Under the pieces are notes generated by a model, which made no database searches, was not told the DNA's origin, and saw only the letters and a program-made list of their open reading frames with translations. Positions 45,744 through 53,262 of a DNA stretch of 53,262 nt are shown here, in pieces (position 1 is the first letter of the stretch; each line of letters opens with the position of its first letter). The stretch is from the NCBI GenBank assembly GCA_002685935.1, contig NYZD01000064.1, forward strand, positions 1 through 53,262. Direction: 5' to 3'. The position numbers and the translations under genes are program-made. The stretch comes from Planctomycetaceae bacterium. Its GTDB lineage: Bacteria > Planctomycetota > Phycisphaerae > Phycisphaerales > Zrk34.

Positions 45744-47657
45744 CTACTCCGGTCTGGCAAAACGGTTCATCGCCACTTCCACCAGTGGCCCCACCATGCT
45801 CTCGATCTGGTAATACTTGTCTTCGTTCACAAGCTCCGCCATGTATTCACGGTTGAGCAGGTCGAACTGTTCCAATCGAAGTTTGTCCTCAATCTCAAGA
45901 TAGACGTCGCGCAGTTCACGCGGCTCGCTCGCCTGGATCGCCTCTAAGTACACCCATCCAATCCGCCGATCATCGACCCGAATGCGCGGGCTGTGCTGCT
46001 GAACGCCGAGGATCCGTACCTGTTCATTCAGTTCATCCCAACCCAAAGCGCCAAACTCGCTCAAAGACGTTTGCACCGGATCCATCAATCCGCCCGTATT
46101 GGGCTTGAATGTGCTGTACGCGCTCGCCACCTGCTCAAAAGGTGCACCCGCGCTTAATGCAGTGTCCACCTCGTCCGCCGTCCGCTCATCGTGCACCAAC
46201 ATCAACCGAATCGTCACCGAGGGATTGGGCTTGTAGGTTGCGATGTTGTCCTGATAGTGCCGCTCAATATCGCGGCGCGTCACCACGATCTTCGGGTGCA
46301 ACTTCTCCTGCAAATAACGGCTCGTGACCATGCGATCTCGTTGGAACTTCAGTTGTTCTTCGATCGAGCGCCCCAAACGCCGCTGCAGGACGTCTTCAGC
46401 CACACTCGGTGCACCCAGGCCCGTGGCCAGCAGCTTCTCGCGTTCTTCAGCCAGGAAGCCCAGCAGCCCCATGCGCTCTTGTTCGCTCAGGCCCTTTTCG
46501 GCTTCCGCCAGAAGCAGTGAATCCGTCATGACCTCAATCAGCCGCAGATACACCCGCTTCGACACGTCGCTACGGAACTCCAATCGGCTTAGTTCCTCGC
46601 CGGTCCGCACCAGTGATTCTTCACCAAGATCCTTAAACACCTCACTGGCATACACCGGGAATCCACTGATCTGGCCCACCATCACTTCAACCAAGTGCCC
46701 CTCCTTGAATTCCTCCGGCTCCGGCGTCCGAACGATCGTTGCCTCCACCGAACGCACGATCTCCGGCTCCGGCGCCGGTTCAGGCGTCCGTGCCGGTTCA
46801 GGCTCCACGACGCGCGGCGTCACCACCGTCGTCGGCTCCGGCGTCATCACTTCCACCGGTTCGGGCTCAACCGTCGACTCCACGATCGGCGGGGCCGGCG
46901 CCACCACCGTCACCGGCTGCGGGGATGTGACCTCAACGCGATAGGGGTCCACCGTTGCCTGCACGGCCGTTGGCGAGGGATCAACGGGCGATACTGTCGT
47001 TTCGACGGGTTGTGGCCGCGGCGCCACCGGGGCCGGCTCAACTGCGGGCGTCGGCGCCACACGAGGTGGGGCAGGGGGCTGAGTCGTTGTGACCGCCTCA
47101 AGGGCTACAGGCTTCGGCACAACCCGTGGCCGCGCCGGCGGAGGCTCACCCGCAGCCAACGCCCGACGCGCTGCCCGCGCCTCTTCACGCGTCAGTTGCG
47201 GCTGAGGGGGTGCCGTGGTGCGCACTCGGGTCGGTGTGGGTCGCACCGCCGGCGCGGGTCTTGGTTCAATGGTCGCAACCGTCGGCCCCGGCGATACCGG
47301 CTCGACGGGCCGCACATCAGAATGGACCGGCTGTGGCACCGTACTCGTCGTCTCCGCACGCTGTCCCGGGGCATCCACGATCACCCAACTGCCAATCTGC
47401 GCCCGGCCATCCGCTCCGACCTGCGCCTTCTCCATCGCGCGTCGAGCCGGCGCATCGGACGCCGCCAGCCTTGAACGCCACGGAATCTCGTCCGCCGACA
47501 CCTCGACGCCCTGCCGGTACTCCTGATACGCAGCCGCCGCGCCGTCGTCCGCGACCTCACTTTCGACCGAACGATCCGACGACGTGTTGCAGCTACCCAG
47601 CGGCAATACCGCCACCGTCAGAAGAATCAGCCAATGATTACGATTGGAACACGTCAT
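45744..47657 (-). CDS. Lipoprotein with SurA/PpiC-like peptidyl-prolyl isomerase domain
   Basis: The 637-residue product starts with a lipoprotein signal (LILLTVAVLPLGSC, Cys23). A long, repetitive Pro/Glu/Val/Thr/Arg-rich linker fills about 75-325 (for example VESTVEPEPVEVMTPEPTTV). After that come a SurA-like helical part (FPVYASEVFKDLGEESLV, RSDVSKRVYLRLIEVMTDSL) and a rotamase-type domain (VTIRLMLVHDERTADEVDTA, EQVASAYSTFKPNTGGL). The family assists folding of exported proteins. The linker would let the folding domain reach across the periplasm from its lipid anchor. Catalytic activity is uncertain because the rotamase core is divergent. Confidence 0.8.
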   Translation of the reverse strand: MTCSNRNHWLILLTVAVLPLGSCNTSSDRSVESEVADDGAAAAYQEYRQGVEVSADEIPWRSRLAASDAPARRAMEKAQVGADGRAQIGSWVIVDAPGQRAETTSTVPQPVHSDVRPVEPVSPGPTVATIEPRPAPAVRPTPTRVRTTAPPQPQLTREEARAARRALAAGEPPPARPRVVPKPVALEAVTTTQPPAPPRVAPTPAVEPAPVAPRPQPVETTVSPVDPSPTAVQATVDPYRVEVTSPQPVTVVAPAPPIVESTVEPEPVEVMTPEPTTVVTPRVVEPEPARTPEPAPEPEIVRSVEATIVRTPEPEEFKEGHLVEVMVGQISGFPVYASEVFKDLGEESLVRTGEELSRLEFRSDVSKRVYLRLIEVMTDSLLLAEAEKGLSEQERMGLLGFLAEEREKLLATGLGAPSVAEDVLQRRLGRSIEEQLKFQRDRMVTSRYLQEKLHPKIVVTRRDIERHYQDNIATYKPNPSVTIRLMLVHDERTADEVDTALSAGAPFEQVASAYSTFKPNTGGLMDPVQTSLSEFGALGWDELNEQVRILGVQQHSPRIRVDDRRIGWVYLEAIQASEPRELRDVYLEIEDKLRLEQFDLLNREYMAELVNEDKYYQIESMVGPLVEVAMNRFARPE

Positions 47658-47799
47658 GGATAGCCTCCTGCATGCCCCGACGTGTGGTCGGCGGGCGAAT
47701 TGGGACGGGATCCAATCGGTCGATTCGCCGATGCCCGTCCACGTCCGTATACTCTACCACGTTCATCGGCAAAGAAAACACAACCACCGGAGTGCAGCC

Positions 47800-48336
47800 A
47801 TGGCAAACACCAGCGACGCCGACAAACCCAGTTCAAAGCTTTACGTCGAAGGCGACTGGAAAGCCGAAGCTCAGGCCGAAAAAGAGCAATTATCCGATTC
47901 CGAAGCACCCTCCGACGCCGGCATTCACGTCGATGACGATTGGAAAGCCCAGGCTCAGGCCGAGAAACAGCGACTCGCCGAACAGGCTGAAGCCGACCCC
48001 GATCCCGCCGGCCCCGAAGGCCAGCGCGGCTTGCCCCCCGCCGACTTCAAGACCCTCATCAGCACCATGGTCACTCAGGCCATGTTCGCCATGGGTGCGA
48101 TCCCCGATCCCCAGACCGGCCAGCGCGTCGCACACCTCGACCTCGCCCGACATCACATCGACATGATCGGCGTCATCGAGGAAAAAACCAAAGGCAACCT
48201 CGATGAAGAAGAACAGACCCTCGTCACCCAGACCCTCCACGAACTGCGCATGCACTACATCGAACTCTCACGACAGGCCGCCGCCCAGGGCGCCGGAGGC
48301 GTGGGGATGGACCCCGGCGCTCAACCGCAGGCGTGA
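47800..48336 (+). CDS. DUF1844 family protein with an internal repeat
   Basis: The 178-residue product ends in the DUF1844 domain (DFKTLISTMVTQAMFAMGAI, HLDLARHHIDMIGVIEEKTK, LDEEEQTLVTQTLHELRMHY), a conserved helical family of unknown function common in planctomycetes and related bacteria. The N-terminal half holds a duplicated 17-residue motif (VEGDWKAEAQAEKEQL at 16-31, VDDDWKAQAQAEKQRL at 44-59). ATG 47800 has GGAG 8 bases upstream. A TATACT at 47749-47754 could be its -10 element, without a good -35. It converges on tsf with a 145-base gap that holds nothing recognisable. Confidence 0.9.
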   Translation: MANTSDADKPSSKLYVEGDWKAEAQAEKEQLSDSEAPSDAGIHVDDDWKAQAQAEKQRLAEQAEADPDPAGPEGQRGLPPADFKTLISTMVTQAMFAMGAIPDPQTGQRVAHLDLARHHIDMIGVIEEKTKGNLDEEEQTLVTQTLHELRMHYIELSRQAAAQGAGGVGMDPGAQPQA

Positions 48337-48481
48337 CCAACCCGACAGTTCCCCGTCGCCGTATTGAAAACCTGCGCGCCGCCAACCCATTCTGACCGCG
48401 CCACTGGCGGCCACGGCGCAATCCAAGCCCACGCCGGGGCCGCCGGCTGACCGGATTCCGCGTATTGATGTGTGTGGCCGC

Positions 48482-49282
48482 CTATTCGCCCAGCGCGAAA
48501 CGCACAAAGCACTCCACCTTGCCGTTCTTGCCCAGGGCATCGCCGACCGTCTGCTTACCGTCGGGATCCTTCACGTACTTCTGGCCCAGCAGCGTGTGCT
48601 CACCGACCCACTTGCGGTATTTGCCCGTCGCGATCTTCTCCGCGATCTCTTCGGGCTTGCCCGAATCAATCGCTTCCTGTTTCGCCTCGGCCATCGCCGC
48701 GTCACGCTGCTCGGCCGGTAGATCTTCCTCCGCCACGCCGACCGGCGGCGGCTGATGGCTCACCACGTGCTGACAGATCCCCGTCAGTGTTTCGGCGTCG
48801 ATTTTGCCGTCGCCCTTCACCAACGCGCCGAACCGACGATTGTGATGCACGTAAGCGCCCAACAGCCCGCCCGTCAACTTCACACCCCGGCGGAATTGCA
48901 CGTTCTCTTTCGTGCTGATGCGCAGTGCGTCAATCTGCTCGGTAATCCCCGCGTCCGCGGCGACCTCACCGTCGGCGCCCGCCAGCGCTGCTTCGGCGAT
49001 CTTTTGAACCGTGTCCACAAAATCATCATTGCGCGCCACAAAATCCGTCTCGCAATTGACCTCAATCATGCAGACCGAGCCGTCGCCTTCGGCCAACGCA
49101 ACCAGCCCTTCGCCCGCGTCGCGGTCCGTGCGCTCGTCCATCTTGCCTTTGAGCTTCTCGCGCAGCGCTTCAACCGCCGCGTCGGCGTCGCCGTTCGATT
49201 CTTCCAATGCCTTCTTGCACTCCATCATGCCCAACCCGGTTCGCTGACGAAGAGACATCACGTCCTTGGCGCTAATGGCCAT
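48482..49282 (-). CDS. tsf: Translation elongation factor Ts
   Basis: EF-Ts is the nucleotide exchange factor for EF-Tu. The 266-residue product has the UBA-like N-terminus (VMSLRQRTGLGMMECKKALE, ESNGDADAAVEALREKLKG), the core motif SVCMIEVNCETDFVARNDDF, and the dimerisation part with GAYVHHNRRFGALV. The C-terminus has KYVKDPDGKQTVGDAL, typical of the family. It follows rpsB by 93 bases on the same strand, the common bacterial order, and is probably cotranscribed from the rpsB promoter. Confidence 0.97.
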   Translation of the reverse strand: MAISAKDVMSLRQRTGLGMMECKKALEESNGDADAAVEALREKLKGKMDERTDRDAGEGLVALAEGDGSVCMIEVNCETDFVARNDDFVDTVQKIAEAALAGADGEVAADAGITEQIDALRISTKENVQFRRGVKLTGGLLGAYVHHNRRFGALVKGDGKIDAETLTGICQHVVSHQPPPVGVAEEDLPAEQRDAAMAEAKQEAIDSGKPEEIAEKIATGKYRKWVGEHTLLGQKYVKDPDGKQTVGDALGKNGKVECFVRFALGE

Positions 49283-49375
49283 CGCTTGACTCCTGTGCTG
49301 CTCGAATACTTGGGTGATCCGTTCTTATTACGCCAATGAATACGCACGCCCGACACACCGACCAAATGTCGATGC

Positions 49376-50392
49376 TCACGCGCGGTCTGTTTCTTCTGTG
49401 GGGGCTGCGCTGTCAGCCGGCGCCTCAGCCGCGCCGCCTTCCGGTGTCGCCTCAGCGGCCTCAGCCGTATCCGCGGCCCCCGCGATGTCCGTGGCCTGAA
49501 TCTCCTCAACCGGGACCGCCGGGCCTTCGGTCGCCGGCAGAGGGGCGGTGCGCTGGGCCGCGGCCTTCTCTTCCTCGATCGCCGCTCGCTCGGTTTCCTC
49601 TGCCAAACGTGTCGCCGGTTCAACCGCACGATACGTCGCTCGTGCCGAGCGACGTGCCCCGCCCGCCTCCGGCTCGGATGTTTCGGCTTCGCGTGCCTTG
49701 ACCGCCCGTGCCTCCTTGCCTTCCTTCACCGCTTCGGTCAACTGACGCATCACCAGCTCAATCGCCCGCATGGCATCGTCGTTACCGGGAATCGGCAGGT
49801 CCGCCTGATCCGGGTCGCTGTCGGTATCAATCAGGCACACCGAGGGAATCCCCAGCTTGCGGGCCTCCTTCAGCGCATTGTCCTCCCGGTTCACGTCGAT
49901 GACCACCATCGCGCCCGGCAGCCGGTCCATCGCGCGAATCCCCGACAGGTTCCGCTCGATCTTTCGCTGTTCGCGCGTCAGATGACTTGCCATCTTCTTG
50001 GAATACGATTCAATCTCGCCCGACGCTTCCAGCGCCTCCAACTCCTCGAGCCGCTTCAGCCGCGCGCGAATCGTACGGAAATTCGTCAACGTCCCACCCA
50101 GCCACCGCTCCGTCACGCTCGGCATCCCCACCTCTTCACAGCAGCTCAGCAGCACCGGCCGCGCCTGCCGCTTCGTGCCCACGAACAGAATATCCTTGCC
50201 CTCGGCCACCGTCCGCGTCAGAAACTTCCGCGCCAGCAGCAATCCCTTCACCGTCTCACGCACGTCAATGATGTGAATGCCGTTGCGTTTGCCATAGATG
50301 TACGTGCCCATCTTCGGGCACCAGTTGCTCGTCCGGTGTCCGTAGTGGATGCCCGATTCGATCAGTTGCTTTACAAGGGTCACGTCAGCCAT
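49376..50392 (-). CDS. rpsB: 30S ribosomal protein S2 with a long C-terminal extension
   Basis: S2 binds the 30S subunit and is needed for S1 assembly. The product has 338 residues. The S2 core is in the first 230: VTLVKQLIESGIHYGHRTSN, ILFVGTKRQARPVLLSCCEE, VTERWLGGTLTNFRTIRARL, LPGAMVVIDVNREDNALKEA and GIPSVCLIDTDSDPDQADLP. About 105 further residues form an Ala/Glu/Pro-rich, probably disordered tail (EEEKAAAQRTAPLPATEG and similar). Most bacterial S2 proteins have 230-260 residues, so the tail is an addition. AAAGAGG lies before ATG 50392. A leader of about 230 bases precedes the gene. Confidence 0.97.
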   Translation of the reverse strand: MADVTLVKQLIESGIHYGHRTSNWCPKMGTYIYGKRNGIHIIDVRETVKGLLLARKFLTRTVAEGKDILFVGTKRQARPVLLSCCEEVGMPSVTERWLGGTLTNFRTIRARLKRLEELEALEASGEIESYSKKMASHLTREQRKIERNLSGIRAMDRLPGAMVVIDVNREDNALKEARKLGIPSVCLIDTDSDPDQADLPIPGNDDAMRAIELVMRQLTEAVKEGKEARAVKAREAETSEPEAGGARRSARATYRAVEPATRLAEETERAAIEEEKAAAQRTAPLPATEGPAVPVEEIQATDIAGAADTAEAAEATPEGGAAEAPADSAAPTEETDRA

Positions 50393-50414
50393 GCGATTTG
50401 CCTCTTTCCATGGA

Positions 50415-50450
50415 CATTGCCAACCGGTTGCTCAGCAAACCGGCACAATG
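50415..50450 (-). promoter_or_regulatory. Hairpin in the rpsB leader
   Basis: CCGGTT (50424-50429) pairs with AACCGG (50438-50443), and CATTG (50415-50419) with CAATG (50446-50450), with a small internal loop. The structure ends about 20 bases before the start codon, next to the binding site, where S2-type autoregulatory leaders act in other bacteria. A regulatory role is inferred. The remaining leader, 50451-50620, shows nothing else I can name. Confidence 0.4.
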
Positions 50451-50628
50451 CCAGCGACACCGGCGTGATCAAGGATCGGATCATCACGCAAAAGGGCGCT
50501 TTGGATTCATTACTGTGGACCGCTCGGCACAAGACACGCCCAGCCGCCCATGATTCACCAACGCTCCTGAGATGCCACCCGACGTTGGGGGACACAGGAC
50601 CGATCCCGACCCGAATCGGTAGCCCCAC

Positions 50629-50657
50629 AGTATAATCAACCCTGATACTCATGCCAA
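50629..50657 (-). promoter_or_regulatory. Sigma-70 promoter of rpsB-tsf
   Basis: On the minus strand TTGGCA (50657-50652) is followed after 17 bases by TATACT (50634-50629). Transcription would start near 50622 and give a leader of about 230 bases. The -35 lies over the start codon of the divergent MerR-like gene. The -10 is half of AGTATAAT, whose plus-strand reading TATAAT (50631-50636) may be the -10 of that gene. Confidence 0.6.
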
Positions 50658-50941
50658 GCAAACGCAAAACACCCCGCGCCAAAGACTTATCCCGCCAAGC
50701 TCCCGCTCGGCCCCGAACCGGCATGGTCCGCACCGGTGAAGCCGCTCGACTCGCCGGCATCAGCGCCCAGCAATTGCACTACTACCTGCTCATCGGAATC
50801 GTTCAGCCAGCCGACCACACCGACGCCGGGCAGCGCCTCTTCGACCACGATGCCATCCGTCGCATCCGCATGATCCGCGCCCTCAATCGTTCCGGGTACC
50901 CGCTCCGCGAGATCCGCGACATCTTCATCAACGGCCGGTAG
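50651..50941 (+). CDS. Mini MerR-family DNA-binding protein
   Basis: The 96-residue product has a basic N-terminal stretch (MPSKRKTPRAKDLSRQAPAR) and then a MerR-type winged helix-turn-helix (VRTGEAARLAGISAQQLHYY, LFDHDAIRRIRMIRALNRSG, YPLREIRDIF). MerR regulators usually add a dimerisation helix and an effector domain; this one ends after the DNA-binding domain. The reading start is uncertain. ATG 50651 has no binding site and lies 14 bases behind a TATAAT, so the mRNA would be nearly leaderless. ATG 50723 would give a 72-residue form. It may control the divergent rpsB promoter, which overlaps its start. Confidence 0.75.
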   Translation: MPSKRKTPRAKDLSRQAPARPRTGMVRTGEAARLAGISAQQLHYYLLIGIVQPADHTDAGQRLFDHDAIRRIRMIRALNRSGYPLREIRDIFINGR

Positions 50942-50964
50942 CGCCCCGACCCGCCCTCGGATCC

Positions 50965-51624
50965 TCACGCCGATCGCTTCTCCTCGGCGTCGTCCCCGCT
51001 GTTTGCCGCCGATTCCGCTCCGTGATGCTCCTGGACCGCCGCGATCAACGTCTCCATCCGTCCCAGCGACCGGTCCAACTGCGCACGGAACACGTTGTAC
51101 GGAAACAGCACCACCAATGCGATCGCTAATCCCACCACCGTTGTGATCAGCGCCTCGGCAATTCCAATCGCCACCTGGCTCGGCTCCGTCGCCGTCACCT
51201 CGGCGCCCAGCACGTTGAACGATCGAATGATCCCTGTCACCGTCCCTAGGATCCCCAGCATCGGCGCCGCGGTAATAATCGTGCCCAGCGTCGTCATGAA
51301 CCGTTCCAGCCGCTGCCGTTGATCTTCAACCGCCAGCGCGATCGCCGACGCGCTCGTCTCCCCCAGCAGCCGATCCATCAGCCGCCCGTACACGCTACGG
51401 TCGCCGCTGGCCAGCGCCCGCGCCTCGTTCGGAGCGCCCTGTCGCAAACACAGCGCTACCTGATCGAATCGCACCCGCCGTGTCTGGCTATTCGTCGCGA
51501 TCCAGAACCACGTCCGCTCAAAAATCAACGTCAGCGCCACGATGCTCAGCACCAGCAGCGGCCAGATGACCCAACCCCCGCGATCCATCAGGTTCGCCAC
51601 GGAATCGATAATCGCCTCAGGCAT
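50965..51624 (-). CDS. MotA/TolQ/ExbB proton-channel family protein
   Basis: The 219-residue product has an N-terminal membrane helix (WPLLVLSIVALTLIFERTWF), a cytoplasmic domain (RLMDRLLGETSASAIALAVE), and two C-terminal membrane helices with the family signature (TLGTIITAAPMLGILGTVTG, IAEALITTVVGLAIALVVLF). ExbB/TolQ proteins form a pentameric proton channel with ExbD/TolR and drive outer-membrane processes. No exbD or tonB gene is adjacent within the window. ATG 51624 starts PEAIIDSVANLM; longer upstream frames are not family-like. It is divergent from the methyltransferase gene, and the 66-base gap holds a run of nine Cs (51663-51671). Confidence 0.88.
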   Translation of the reverse strand: MPEAIIDSVANLMDRGGWVIWPLLVLSIVALTLIFERTWFWIATNSQTRRVRFDQVALCLRQGAPNEARALASGDRSVYGRLMDRLLGETSASAIALAVEDQRQRLERFMTTLGTIITAAPMLGILGTVTGIIRSFNVLGAEVTATEPSQVAIGIAEALITTVVGLAIALVVLFPYNVFRAQLDRSLGRMETLIAAVQEHHGAESAANSGDDAEEKRSA

Positions 51625-51690
51625 TCGCCCATCATAAGATGCCGGGTCGAGCGGACCAAACACCCCCCCCCGACTCGCACGTGATTCGCC

Positions 51691-52440
51691 ATGGTCCACC
51701 AAGCCCCCACTTCGATCCCCTGGTACGTCGATGCTTTCGACGAACTGTACCCCCTGCTCTACCCGCATCGCGATGATGCTTCCGCCGACCAGCAGATCGC
51801 CGCCCTGCGATCCTGGCTGAATCTGCCTCCCAGCCAACGCGTCCTCGACGTCGCCTGTGGCGCCGGGCGTCACCTCGCCTCACTTCGCCGATCCGGCGCC
51901 GATGCATGGGGACTCGACCTGTCCGTCCCGCTCCTCGCCCGCGCCGCGGCCCGCGCCGAATGTCGCGGCCGCGTCGTCCGCTGCGACATGCGTGCCATCC
52001 CCTTTGGGCCCGTGTTCGATCTCGTCGTCAACCTCTTCTCCAGCTTCGGTTACTTCCAACACGATCACGACAACCAGCGCGCGTTGCACGAAATGGCCGG
52101 CGTCCTGCGCCCCGGCGGCCGTCTCGTCATCGACCACATCCACGCCGATCATCTCACCCGTACCCTCACCCGCGATTCCCAATCTGCCCACGGCTCCACC
52201 ACCGTTGTCCACCACCGCACCATCGAGGATCAACGCGTCGTCAAACGCAGTACCATCACCTTCGAAGACGGCTCCACCCGACGCGTCACCGAATCCGTCC
52301 GCCTCTACCAATCCCGGGAACTGTCGCAAATGATGAAACTAGCCGGCCTCAGCGATCCAACCACCTGCGGCGACTTCAACGGTTCGCCCCTCACCGACGA
52401 CGCCGATCGCATGATCCTCACCGCAACCCGCCCCCGATAA
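51691..52440 (+). CDS. Class I SAM-dependent methyltransferase
   Basis: The 249-residue product has the SAM-binding motif I VLDVACGAGRHLASLRRSG at 51-69, motif II with GLDLSVPLLARA, the DMRAIPFGPVFDLVVNLFSS segment after it, and LRPGGRLVIDHIHADHL. The C-terminal part (RTIEDQRVVKRSTITFEDGS) resembles small-molecule methyltransferases that act near bacillithiol or quinone genes. The substrate is unknown. It is followed after 10 bases by a BshC-like gene, so the two are probably cotranscribed. Confidence 0.85.
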   Translation: MVHQAPTSIPWYVDAFDELYPLLYPHRDDASADQQIAALRSWLNLPPSQRVLDVACGAGRHLASLRRSGADAWGLDLSVPLLARAAARAECRGRVVRCDMRAIPFGPVFDLVVNLFSSFGYFQHDHDNQRALHEMAGVLRPGGRLVIDHIHADHLTRTLTRDSQSAHGSTTVVHHRTIEDQRVVKRSTITFEDGSTRRVTESVRLYQSRELSQMMKLAGLSDPTTCGDFNGSPLTDDADRMILTATRPR

Positions 52441-52450
52441 GGAAGCGACC

Positions 52451-53262
52451 TTGCTCACCCTCGACGTAGCGCTGATCCCCTACGACCGGACGCCCGGCTT
52501 CGGCCCGGATCATCTGCTGGCGCGCCTCCAACGCGGCGACCTCACCGACGCATTTCCCGCCTTCACCGCCGACCATCCCCATCAGCCCCTCGCATCCGAA
52601 TTCCTGAATCGCGCCGCCCTCGCCGACAAACTCGTCGCCACCAACGCCGCCTACGGCAATCCCCTGCCCGACTCCACCGTCGCTGCCATTCGCTCGGACG
52701 GCATCTTCATCATCGCCGGCCAGCAACCCGGTCTCCTGCTCGGCCCGATGTACACGCTGCTCAAGGCCATCTCCGCCCTCGCCCTCGCCCGACAACTCCG
52801 CGACCGCGTCAATGTCCCCGTCATTCCCGCCTTCTGGATCGCCTCGGAAGATCACGATCTCGCCGAAGTCAATCACGTCACCATCACCGGTCGCCGCTTC
52901 ACCTGTCAGCACGATCAACTCAAATCACCCGGCCCCCTGCCGCCCGTCGCGAACATTTCGCTCACTCAGTTCAAGCCGGACCTCATCGCCTTCCTCGAAC
53001 AACAACTGCCCAACCGCCCGCACAAGCCATGGGTGTTGGATCAAATCAAAAGCATTGCGTTCGACAATTACCCCACCATGTTCGCGCAGCTCCTCACACG
53101 CGTCCTGGGCGACGAACAGATCGTCCTCATCGATCCCATGGCCATGCGCGAACTGACCGCCCCCGTCATCGCCGCCGCACTCGACCGCCACGAAGCGATC
53201 CAATCTGCTTTCGACACCGGCCGCCAACAACTCGCCGCCGCCGGGTTCACTCCGCCCCTCGA
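52451..53262 (+). CDS. bshC: BshC-like bacillithiol biosynthesis protein (partial at window end)
   Basis: The first 270 residues are visible. The signature of the BshC/YllA family is clear: GQQPGLLLGPMYTLLKAISA at about 90-109 and PAFWIASEDHDLAEVNHVTI at about 125-145, with a Rossmann-like core. BshC is proposed to add cysteine to glucosaminyl-malate in bacillithiol synthesis. The start is a TTG at 52451, supported by AAGGAAG 5 bases upstream, overlapping the methyltransferase stop. Sequence stops at PPL in the window edge; full family members have about 500-540 residues. Confidence 0.88.
   Translation, partial: MLTLDVALIPYDRTPGFGPDHLLARLQRGDLTDAFPAFTADHPHQPLASEFLNRAALADKLVATNAAYGNPLPDSTVAAIRSDGIFIIAGQQPGLLLGPMYTLLKAISALALARQLRDRVNVPVIPAFWIASEDHDLAEVNHVTITGRRFTCQHDQLKSPGPLPPVANISLTQFKPDLIAFLEQQLPNRPHKPWVLDQIKSIAFDNYPTMFAQLLTRVLGDEQIVLIDPMAMRELTAPVIAAALDRHEAIQSAFDTGRQQLAAAGFTPPL

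Noticed and set aside
46695-47474. Long plus-strand frame opposite the SurA-like lipoprotein linker
   Set aside because: Arg/His-rich repeats mirror the Pro/Glu/Val linker codons. No start signal or family resemblance.
51663-51671. C9 run between the divergent ExbB and methyltransferase genes as a phase-variation switch
   Set aside because: It lies in a short intergenic gap with no defined promoter elements around it, so there is no evidence beyond the run itself.
1-53262. CRISPR arrays, insertion sequences, tRNA or rRNA genes
   Set aside because: I found no regularly spaced direct repeats, transposase motifs, tRNA T-loop/acceptor patterns or rRNA stretches.

Overview
The window is GC-rich, densely coding bacterial DNA that looks like a planctomycete, most likely of the Phycisphaerae type. 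The family content supports this: type II pseudopilin-like proteins with an H-X9-DG-like C-terminus, a PEP-CTERM-like surface protein, an NxxGxxAF tandem-repeat protein, a DUF1844 protein, a BshC-like protein and a hybrid type II secretion/type IV pilus operon. This assignment is inferred from gene families, not from a marker-gene tree. I recognised no rRNA, tRNA, CRISPR array, insertion sequence or phage gene.

Region 1 (1-5.5 kb) is an accessory patch of exported proteins and gene debris. It holds a frameshifted NxxGxxAF repeat protein, two tandem pseudopilin paralogues with similar candidate promoters, a dockerin-like/anchor remnant, a PEP-CTERM-like protein with no signal peptide, a strong terminator and a decayed C-terminal fragment on the other strand. 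Region 2 (5.5-15 kb) is catabolic. A minus-strand operon (PhyH dioxygenase, DegT aminotransferase, amidohydrolase) diverges from a PL26/YetA-like lyase gene, which is followed by prpB-prpC-prpD of the 2-methylcitrate cycle. Region 3 (15-24.4 kb) carries RNase Y, an exported HEAT-repeat protein with what looks like a degenerate receiver domain, and an RND efflux pair in which both genes are broken.

Region 4 (24.8-40.1 kb) is the centrepiece: a single-strand series of 16 genes for a pseudopilus/pilus-like export machine. The order is three pseudopilins and a small membrane protein, PilM, PilN, PilO and PilP-like proteins, a PilQ/GspD secretin, a TPR lipoprotein, then a four-gene signalling block (histidine kinase, receiver, GAF/HD-GYP phosphodiesterase, STAS protein), and finally the GspE/PilB ATPase and GspF/PilC membrane protein. 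Overlapping start and stop codons tie the TPR gene to the signalling genes, so assembly or activity of the machine may be under local phosphorelay and cyclic-di-GMP control. No retraction ATPase or prepilin peptidase gene is present here.

Region 5 (40.1-53.3 kb) is mostly core: uvrA, a divergent dehydratase-ACP-dehydratase lipid cluster, a phosphotransferase-like gene, a SurA/PpiC-like lipoprotein, a DUF1844 gene, the rpsB-tsf translation pair with a long leader and a good promoter, a mini-MerR gene diverging from it, an ExbB/TolQ gene, a methyltransferase and a BshC-like gene cut by the window end.
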